A DNA stretch of 64,000 bases, taken from positions 1 to 64,000 of the forward strand of contig CAWJIJ010000005.1 in NCBI GenBank assembly GCA_963842955.1. Direction: 5' to 3'. A model generated the notes under the pieces. That model did no database searches, was not told the origin of the DNA, and saw only the letters and a list, made by a program, of their open reading frames with translations. This DNA is from JARFQW01 sp963842955 (lineage in GTDB: Bacteria; Pseudomonadota; Gammaproteobacteria; Steroidobacterales; XN24). Shown piece after piece: positions 15,861 to 23,166 of this stretch (positions within the stretch are counted from its first letter, which is position 1; each line of letters opens with the position of its first letter). The position numbers and the translations under genes are program-made.

Positions 15861-18479
15861 CTAGGCGAGCGCCGCGGCAACGGCCGACTCGTTGCTTACG
15901 CGCGCCCCTTCCATCATGAGCTTTGCCATGGCATCCGGCTCCAGCGCAGTTCGGAGCAACTCCAGGGCCAGCCGGTGCGCGTTTTCCTCGCTCACCTCGC
16001 GCTCGAAGCCGCTTGCCCCTACGTGCGCGTCTGACCGGCCGACCAGACGCGCACCCTGCTCGACCTGCCCTAGCTTGCAGCAAAGCAAAGCGAAATGATC
16101 GATGAAGGCCGGAAGTTTTTGGCTTTTCCTCAAACTGGGAAAGGCCATGCGGGCAAACCGAAGGGCCCCGTCCAGCTCGTCCAGCTGCGCGTAGGCGCCC
16201 GCCAGATTGGCCATGTTGGCGGCGTTGATCCCTGCCCGGCCGCCGCGATCATAGACCTCGCGCCGAAGGGCAGCTGACTCAGCCACTTTGCCCTGCACCA
16301 TGTAGCTCTCCGCCAGTTCGATCTTCGCTGCGTCAATCCCGTCTGGATCACCCATCGTCTGCATGATCGACAATGCTTCCAGCATATAGGGTTCGCCGTC
16401 CGACGGGCGCCCACGAATTTCAAGCAGATAAGTTTTGGCCTGCAAGACGTGCGTCCGCATCGCAGCCGGCCAGCTCGCATCGAACAGCGCTTCCGCAGCC
16501 TGGATGGCGGCATCAGCTGCGGCATGATCGCGGCGCCAGATGTGCTTTTTCGCCAGCGTGCTGAGCGCGATGAACTGCCCCTGCCGATCGCCCCGGGCCG
16601 CGAATAACGCCGCCGCACGCTCGAGTGCGGGGATTTCCCGACCTGCATCGATCTGGTGACCGAGCTTTGCGAACGAGACCAACAGCTCTGCTTCCAGCCC
16701 GGGCTGCACGTCCTCGGCCACCGCCCTCAGCGCCACCTCGCACCATGCGAGACCCTCGGCTTCGGCGTTTGCCTGCGTCCAAATGACGGATCCCGTTCCA
16801 GCGAGGGCAATCAGCATCTCCGGATCGCCCTGCGTGCCCGATGCCCACGTCAATGCTGCGCGCAGGTTGCCGATGTCGCGGATCACCTTGCCGATCAGTT
16901 GAGAGCCTGCGGCGGTCCACTGTGCCTCTTGCGCGGCTAAAAGGCGCTGCCGCATGAAGGCGGCGTGGCGTGCACGTATGAGTCGGGCATCCGGGCATGC
17001 GTCGAGTTTCTCGATCGCAAACGCGCGTGGCGTTTCCAGGAGCCGGTAGCGTGGTGGATCGGCGTCATCGGCGCTGAGCAGCGACTTGTCCAGGAGCGTG
17101 CTCACGAGCTCCACGACTTCCCATGACTGAAGGGTGTCGTCGGCACACACACACTCCGCCGCCTCGAGATCGAAACTGCCCACAAAGACGCCGAGCCGGG
17201 CGAACAGGGTCTTTTCGGCGGGTGCGAGTAGCGTATGGCTCCATTCGAGGGCAGTCCGCAATGTACGCTGCCGCTCGGGCACGCCGCGTGAGGCATTCCC
17301 AAGAACGCGCAGCCGATCGTGGAGACGTTCCTGAAGTCCCTTGAGCCCGAGGACTGGGAGCCGTGCGGCAGCCAGTTCAATGGCCAGCGGCAGGCCGTCG
17401 AGTTGCCGGCAAATCTGCTGGACGATCGGGATTGATTCACTATTGAGCGTGAAGCCCGCCTGAACCGATTCGGCGCGCGCGGCAAAAAGCGCCAACGCGC
17501 CCGCGGTTTCCGGGGCGGCTCCGGCCTCCGCGTCGATGGCGAGAGAATCGAGACGGAACAAATGCTCCACTGACAGTTTCAATCGCTCCTGGCTGGTCGC
17601 AAGGATGCGTACACCGGGCGCGGCCGCCGTGATCGCCGCAATGATGTCCGCCGCGGCATCGATAACATGTTCGCAGTTGTCGATCACGAGCATGAGGCGG
17701 AGATCGCGCAATTGCTCGACGAGATTGTCGGTGCCGCCGTGCAGTATCAGGCCGGCGGCACGGGCAATCGCGTCCGGCACCAACGCCGCCGCGCCGACAG
17801 ACGCAAGTTCGACCCACCAGACCCCGTCAGCGAATTCCCCGATGCACGCGGCGGCGACCGCCTGCGCCAGTCGGCTCTTGCCCATCCCGCCGGGTCCGCT
17901 GATCGTCACAAGTTGATATGCGGCTAGGGCACGAAGCAAAGCCTCGCGTTCATCTTCGCGCCCGAAAAGGGGGAGAAGGCTAGCCGGCAGGTTGGTGCGG
18001 CGCCTGCTCACTTGTGGGGGCGCGGTAGGCGGCTCTGATTTCGCTGCGCCAAACTGCGTCGAGGCGTCGGGCGCCGTTTGCGCGCTATTCCGAACCATCC
18101 TGCGCGCCTCTGCCAGCAGGGAACGCCAGCCTTCATTTGCCGGCGAACCATCCCAATCGGACAGATCGACCGTGTGGGTCAGTTCAAAGAGGATGGGTAA
18201 TTCACACGGGCCGATCAGTGCCGGGAGAAGCCTTTTGAGGCGATCGCCAAGGTTGGCTTCGGCCCGCACCCAGCGCGACTGAACCGAATGTTCCGACCAC
18301 AGAACAACGACCGCCGTGGCATCCCTGATTGCTTTTTCGATGCGCAGGTCGAACGAGTCACCTGCCCTCAGCTCGGTATCCCACCACACCGAGAAGCCCG
18401 CCGCCGAGAAAGCTTCTGCGACGCGCTGGGCCGCCGCCCGGTCCGCCCGAGCATAGGAAATGAAGATGTCTGCGGACAT
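15861..18479 (-). CDS. TIR-NB-ARC-TPR protein (STAND NTPase)
   Basis: An 872-aa three-part signalling protein. Residues 1-~130 are a TIR domain (ADIFISYARADRAAAQRVAE, GFSVWWDTELRAGDSF, VVLWSEHSVQSRWVRAEA). The Glu at position 74 sits where the NADase glutamate of enzymatic TIRs lies. A Pro-rich linker leads to an AP-ATPase/NB-ARC module with Walker A GPGGMGKS (195-202), Walker B LMLVIDNCEH (262-271), LATSQERLKLSVEHLF and a GLPLAIELAAARLP motif. The last ~400 residues are helical TPR-like repeats for ligand sensing. Bacterial STAND proteins often act as anti-phage sensors, and TIR effectors can deplete NAD+; related proteins can be regulators instead. It stands alone, between IS91-like remnants, as a defence gene might. 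Function inferred from architecture only. Confidence 0.88.
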   Translation of the reverse strand: MSADIFISYARADRAAAQRVAEAFSAAGFSVWWDTELRAGDSFDLRIEKAIRDATAVVVLWSEHSVQSRWVRAEANLGDRLKRLLPALIGPCELPILFELTHTVDLSDWDGSPANEGWRSLLAEARRMVRNSAQTAPDASTQFGAAKSEPPTAPPQVSRRRTNLPASLLPLFGREDEREALLRALAAYQLVTISGPGGMGKSRLAQAVAAACIGEFADGVWWVELASVGAAALVPDAIARAAGLILHGGTDNLVEQLRDLRLMLVIDNCEHVIDAAADIIAAITAAAPGVRILATSQERLKLSVEHLFRLDSLAIDAEAGAAPETAGALALFAARAESVQAGFTLNSESIPIVQQICRQLDGLPLAIELAAARLPVLGLKGLQERLHDRLRVLGNASRGVPERQRTLRTALEWSHTLLAPAEKTLFARLGVFVGSFDLEAAECVCADDTLQSWEVVELVSTLLDKSLLSADDADPPRYRLLETPRAFAIEKLDACPDARLIRARHAAFMRQRLLAAQEAQWTAAGSQLIGKVIRDIGNLRAALTWASGTQGDPEMLIALAGTGSVIWTQANAEAEGLAWCEVALRAVAEDVQPGLEAELLVSFAKLGHQIDAGREIPALERAAALFAARGDRQGQFIALSTLAKKHIWRRDHAAADAAIQAAEALFDASWPAAMRTHVLQAKTYLLEIRGRPSDGEPYMLEALSIMQTMGDPDGIDAAKIELAESYMVQGKVAESAALRREVYDRGGRAGINAANMANLAGAYAQLDELDGALRFARMAFPSLRKSQKLPAFIDHFALLCCKLGQVEQGARLVGRSDAHVGASGFEREVSEENAHRLALELLRTALEPDAMAKLMMEGARVSNESAVAAALA

Positions 18480-18717
18480 GGTTCCGGCGTGCGCTCCATC
18501 GGCGTCCCGTCCCGGACGTGTTCCGGGCGGCGAGCGACTTCGGCGTGGCCGGCTGATTCCGGCACCAGGCCGAAAAATCTTTCTGCAGGTGCAGCAGCCT
18601 AGCCACGGGCGCGACTGAGGGAGCCCCGACCTGCTGTCTCGGGCAACGTTCCGTTAACCCGGGGATTCGAGTGCCAGCTCGCCATGCCTGCGGCCGCGTG
18701 CGAAACCTATTACCTCG

Positions 18718-19262
18718 ACTTTTGCTGGCGGAGTCAAGCATTCGGGAGCGGGTAAGAAGGACAAACAACCCGCCGCCTCTTCCCTGCACGCGGGCATCGC
18801 CGCGAAGGCCGCGCGACGCGACAGGTTCGACCGCCTGGCCCACTACGTCCCAAGACCCTCTATCGCCATCAAGCCGCTGGCGCTGACCCAGGGTGGGCAC
18901 ATGCGCTATGCGCTGACGACGCGCTATCGGGACAGCACCACGCAGGTCATCTTTGAGCCCGAGGACTTCATGGTCCGCGTCCCTGTGCGACGCCCCTTCG
19001 GCGCGGCCTTCGGCGGTGCGAATCGGCAATCCCGCCGGTTTGTCATTGCCCGACTCGCCGCGCGGGTGCCCGATTCCCGTGCTCACCTGACGAGGTACCA
19101 CGGCATGTTTGCGCCGGAGACCCCGACCGGGCGCGGACCGTGCCCGGCACAAGCGCGGCCGCTGCCAACCAGTCCAGCCAGCGCGGGGAGCCATCGGCCA
19201 CCGACCGCCAAAGGGCCCTCACCTGGGCCCAACGGCTCAAGTGGATCTTTGCCACCCCCCGT
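18718..19262 (+). pseudogene. Degenerate IS91-family transposase fragment
   Basis: The plus strand retains IS91 landmarks in order: SLHAGIAAKAARRDRFDRLA, HYVPRPSIAIKPLALTQGGH, MRYALTTRYRDSTTQVIFEP, then after a ~20-codon insertion ARLAARVPDSRAHLTRYHGM with FAPE. In another frame LTWAQRLKWIF follows, ending in a stop at about 19262. The insertion and frameshift show decay. The catalytic HUH and Tyr regions upstream are absent. It lies just upstream of the TIR-STAND gene in divergent orientation. The 240 bp before it (18480-18717) show no gene. Confidence 0.7.
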
Positions 19263-19321
19263 GGTGCCTTCTGTTGATGCTTCGCATCAATTCACCTTGT
19301 CGGCATCCATACCTGCCGCCG

Positions 19322-19382
19322 GGGACCCAACGCCGTCATCGGGTCCCTTAAGCTCGCATAAGGCCGCCTGTGCGTCCTGTCC
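19322..19382. repeat. ~60-bp repeat shared with 15651-15710
   Basis: The core CATAAGGCCGCCTGTGCGTC matches CGTAAGGCCGCTTGTACGTC at the other site, with further similarity on both sides. The two copies flank the TIR-STAND gene and nearby IS91 debris in the same orientation. Origin unknown; probably the end of a mobile element. Confidence 0.55.
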
Positions 19383-19575
19383 TGACCGATCATGCCCTTG
19401 CGAAACATCGGTGGGGTCCCTGCATCCCTGAAGCGCTGGTTGCTTTCCCCGGCTAGTTGACCTCGATGGTGATTTTTGCCGGGTACAGCCCTGTTGTCGA
19501 ACACTACTGCTGAATCGTTGAACGTCCCCCCGTTCAGGCAAGTGCATCGAATGGATTTGCCTCGGACGCTCCCTA

Positions 19576-20289
19576 TCACTCGACCAGTTCGAAATCGCCC
19601 GGCTTCCAGGTCTTGTCGAACCATGGCTGAAGCGGGCCATAAAGACGCAACAGCGAGTTCCAGCCTTTGCCCGGCATGGTCTGCACCCAATTGCCTTCCT
19701 TGCCTTCCGGCGCCTTGGGGCCGAACCAGACGGTGTAAGAGCCATCTGCATTGGCGACGAGATCGGGGCTGTTGCTGTCTACGCCCGCAGTCTGTTGATC
19801 CGTTTCCAGCATCGATCGGGTCTGGTTGTCGTAGACCATGAACGACCAGAAATTGTTGATCGGTATCGGGGCGGGGAGCGTGATCTTGTAGGTCTTGCCG
19901 CCATCAAGATAATCGCCGTTCGCGTCCCGCTCGGCATAGCCGTAAACCGATCCTTTTCCGACCGCTGGCGCAGCCATTGCGGGCGTGATGCCGGTGGCGT
20001 AATAGTGGAACAGGACACGCGAATCGAGCATCCGCTCCCCATTGTTGTAGAACTCGGAGCTGCCGCCGATGAAGTTCGTCTTCCACTGGCGGTCCGGGAA
20101 ATAGAAGCCGCGCTTGTCCCGCTGGGCAAAGATGATCGACCGGGCCGTGGCGTTGCCGACCGCAACGGCGTCGTTCAGGATTGCACGCATTCTCTCATCG
20201 GGCTTAAACGGCTCGCCCTTCTTGATACCGATGGCGGCCAGCGTGCCGACCAACTCGGCCGGGAAGGCGTCGGCCGGGAGAGATGGCAC
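19576..20289 (-). pseudogene. DUF1254/DUF1214 protein, C-terminal half
   Basis: The 237-aa frame carries the DUF1214 domain: NATARSIIFAQRDKRGFYFP, HYYATGITPAMAAPAVGKGS, NGDYLDGGKTYKITLPAPIP, NNFWSFMVYDNQTRSMLETD and the closing GKGWNSLLRLYGPLQPWFDK. Complete family members are about 450-500 aa with an N-terminal DUF1254 domain and a signal peptide, neither of which is present. The conserved frame stops abruptly at about 20290, where unrelated sequence begins. It is therefore read as a 5'-truncated gene rather than an intact short one. Function of the family is unknown. Confidence 0.75.
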
Positions 20290-20522
20290 GCATCCTGCCG
20301 GCCGTCCTCGCCGTCACGACCGATCCGCCGCTGCTCGGAGCCGATGACGCCTTCGCGGCACGCGTGGATCGGCACCGCGGCGAACTCGGGCTGCTGTTCC
20401 AGGCGCTGCAGGCCTCGGTCGAGGGCGAGCACCGGCGCGAGGCTGAAAGCCTCTGGCGCCTGCGGCGCGCTGCGCCGGAGAATCCCTATTACGCCTGGAT
20501 TGCACCCGGCGGCACGCCATGA
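20283..20522 (+). CDS. Hypothetical protein or gene fragment
   Basis: A 79-codon frame with an amphipathic, protein-like sequence (FAARVDRHRGELGLLFQALQ, EGEHRREAESLWRLRRAA, ENPYYAWIAPGGTP). It begins exactly at the breakpoint of the DUF1254/DUF1214 remnant. The GGGAG before the ATG is too close to be ideal. It may be the 3' end of another gene joined here by deletion. No family recognised. The 285 bp after it up to the M3 peptidase hold no gene. Confidence 0.35.
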   Translation: MARILPAVLAVTTDPPLLGADDAFAARVDRHRGELGLLFQALQASVEGEHRREAESLWRLRRAAPENPYYAWIAPGGTP

Positions 20523-20807
20523 CCCTACCCGGGACCCACCGTATCGCCCGGGCCCCCACGGTTCTGAAACGGGGATGTGTGACGGGGGCCGGTTTGCAAA
20601 TCCGGGGATCTGTCGGTAGCGAGTCTGAGCGCGCCACGCTGACCGTCGCCATCCCCGTCAAGGCGACCGAACGACTAACGAGAGGATTCCGGCTCCGGTG
20701 GCCTGCCAAGCCGGTTTGCCCGCCGAGTCTTGGGTGCCGCACCGGGATGGATTATCCTTAGCCGCTGCTTTGCCCCCACGGGCTTCACTCAACACACCGG
20801 ACAACCT

Positions 20808-22991
20808 ATGAAAGCGCTTGTTGCCAGCGCCTGCGCAACGGCTTTGCTTGCCGTTGGCACCGCATGCACGAAGTCTCAGGACGAGGCCCCCGATACTGTG
20901 GCCTCGGCTGACAAGGACACCTCCCTCACAACGGACGCGATCATGCAAAATCCCTTGCTCGCGGAATGGAGCGGCCCGTTTGGCGGCGTGCCTCCGTTTG
21001 ACAAGTCCAGGCCGGAATACCTGCAACCGGCACTTGAAGCCGGTGTGACCGAAGAGCTCGCCGAGATCGATCGGATAGCGGCGGACCCGGCGGAGCCGAC
21101 CTTTGACAATACGATCGCAGAACTCGAGCGGACCGGTCGAACGCGCGCCCGCGTCAGAGCGATTTACGGGGTTTATGCATCGACCCTGAACGACGAGACC
21201 GTGCAGGCCGTGGAGCGCGAAATGGAGCCCAAACTCGCTGCCTCCCGGGACCAGATATTCCAGAACGAAGCGCTGTTCAAACGCATCGAGCAGGTCTACG
21301 AGTCACGGGATTCGGCCGATCTCACGCCCGAGCAGCAGCGCCTGACCTGGAAGTACTACACGGACTTTGTTCGCGCCGGAGCCAGGCTCGACGCTAGTTC
21401 GAAGAAGCGGCTGGCGGAAATCAACCAGGAGCTTGCCTCGCTGTTCACGGCTTTCTCCCAGAACGTACTCAAGGACGAAGAAGAAGGCATTGTGCTTATC
21501 GAGGACGAGGCAGACCTGGCCGGCCTGGGCAAGTCGGCGCGCGATGCTGCAGCGGCAGCTGCGGCTTCACGGGGCCACGAGGGCCAGTGGGCGATACTCA
21601 ACACGCGGTCCAGCGTCGAGCCTTTCCTCACTTACTCGGACAATCGTGAGCTGCGCGAAGAGGTCTGGCGGATGTTCGTCAACCGCGGTGACACTGGCGG
21701 CGCGACCGACAACAATTCGATCATCGCGGACATCCTCGAGCTCCGCGCCGAGCGTGCCGCGCTGCTCGGCTACGAGACCCACGCGCACTGGCGACTCGAA
21801 AATGCGATGGCCCGCGATCCGCAGCGTGCGATTGAGTTGATGGAGGCCGTCTGGGCACCGGCCGTTGCCCGTGTCAACGAAGAAGTCGCCGACATGCAGG
21901 CCGTTGCCGACAAGGAAAGCGCGGGCATCAGGATAGAACCCTGGGATTACCGCTATTACGCCGAGAAGGTCCGCAAGGACAAGTATGACCTCGACGAGGC
22001 CCAGATCACGCCCTACATGCAGCTCGAAAACCTGCGCGAAGGCATGTTCTACATGGCAACCCGGCTGTTCGGGTTCAGCTTCCGGCAGATCACCGATGAG
22101 ACTGTGCCCGTGTATCACCCGGACGTTCGAGTCTGGGAGGTCAGCGACCCCGAGGGAGGCCTCGTGGGTCTGTGGTATTTCGATCCCTATGCGCGCAAGG
22201 GCAAACGCTCTGGTGCCTGGATGAACGCTTATCGCAGCCAGGAGCGCTTCGACGGAGACGTCAGGGTCATCGTCTCCAACAATGCGAATTTTCAGAAGGG
22301 CGCGCCGGGGGAGCCCGTGCTGATCAGCTGGGAGGATGCGAGGACGCTGTTCCACGAGTTCGGCCATGCACTCCACGGACTAAGTTCCGACGTGAACTAC
22401 CCGTCGCTGTCCGGGACCAATGTAGCCCGGGACTACGTCGAGTTTCCCTCGCAGGTCCTTGAACACTGGCTGAGCACGCCGGAGATCCTCAATCTATACG
22501 CGCTGCACTACGAGACGGGGGAACCGATCCCCGAATCGCTCGTCGAGAAGATAGAACGGGCCGAGACATTCAACCAGGGCTTCAAGACCGTCGAATACCT
22601 CTCCAGCGCGCTGGTCGATATGAATCTGCACACGTCGGGTGAGGCGATCGTCGACCCGGACGCGTTCGAACGCGAAACCCTCGCTGAACTCGGTATGCCT
22701 GCCGAGATCGTCATGCGTCACCGCACCCCGCAGTTCCTGCACATCTTTGCCGGCGACAGCTATTCGGCCGGTTACTACAGCTACCTGTGGTCCGATACGC
22801 TGACGGCTGACGCGTGGGAGGCCTTTACCGAGGCGGGCGGCGCCTGGGACGAGGAGGTTGCGCAGCGACTTCGCGAGAACGTTTTCTCCGTAGGCAATAC
22901 CATCGACCCGGCCGACGGCTATCGTGGCTTCCGCGGCAGCGACGCCGGCATCGATGCGCTAATGCGGAAGCGCGGTTTTGCCGTGCCCTGA
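20808..22991 (+). CDS. dcp: M3-family peptidyl-dipeptidase (Dcp/oligopeptidase type), lipoprotein
   Basis: A 727-aa zinc metallopeptidase. The signature HEFGHALHG places zinc ligands at H516 and H520 with catalytic E517; the third ligand Glu lies in the downstream DYVEFPSQVLEHW segment. Dcp-like features include NPLLAEWSGPFGGVPPFDKS near the N-terminus and a C-terminal YSYLWSDTLTADAWEAF, ending in VGNTIDPADGYRGFRGSD. The start at 20808 gives a lipoprotein signal (MKALVASACATALLAVGTAC); an upstream in-frame ATG at 20730 is rejected. It would remove dipeptides from peptide C-termini in the periplasm or at the cell surface. Monocistronic. Confidence 0.92.
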   Translation: MKALVASACATALLAVGTACTKSQDEAPDTVASADKDTSLTTDAIMQNPLLAEWSGPFGGVPPFDKSRPEYLQPALEAGVTEELAEIDRIAADPAEPTFDNTIAELERTGRTRARVRAIYGVYASTLNDETVQAVEREMEPKLAASRDQIFQNEALFKRIEQVYESRDSADLTPEQQRLTWKYYTDFVRAGARLDASSKKRLAEINQELASLFTAFSQNVLKDEEEGIVLIEDEADLAGLGKSARDAAAAAAASRGHEGQWAILNTRSSVEPFLTYSDNRELREEVWRMFVNRGDTGGATDNNSIIADILELRAERAALLGYETHAHWRLENAMARDPQRAIELMEAVWAPAVARVNEEVADMQAVADKESAGIRIEPWDYRYYAEKVRKDKYDLDEAQITPYMQLENLREGMFYMATRLFGFSFRQITDETVPVYHPDVRVWEVSDPEGGLVGLWYFDPYARKGKRSGAWMNAYRSQERFDGDVRVIVSNNANFQKGAPGEPVLISWEDARTLFHEFGHALHGLSSDVNYPSLSGTNVARDYVEFPSQVLEHWLSTPEILNLYALHYETGEPIPESLVEKIERAETFNQGFKTVEYLSSALVDMNLHTSGEAIVDPDAFERETLAELGMPAEIVMRHRTPQFLHIFAGDSYSAGYYSYLWSDTLTADAWEAFTEAGGAWDEEVAQRLRENVFSVGNTIDPADGYRGFRGSDAGIDALMRKRGFAVP

Positions 22992-23166
22992 TCGTTCAGT
23001 GTGCCACCCGGCCTCGTTTTGATCGAAGTGGCTCAGGTCATTCTGCAGGAAGGCTGTTCTGCCGCGTCCTGCGGGCCATCAGGACACAGTTGAAGAAGCA
23101 GGTGCCGTTGTTTCTTCTGTGCAGGTCCGCGATTCTGAGGGCAGTTCGCATTCTGGAGAGACGCTC

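Noticed and set aside
20590..20640. CCGGTTTGCAAATCCGG, resembling a tRNA-Cys anticodon arm
   Set aside because: The stem has a T-T mismatch and no acceptor stem, D-arm or GTTCGA T-loop lies at the right distance on either side.
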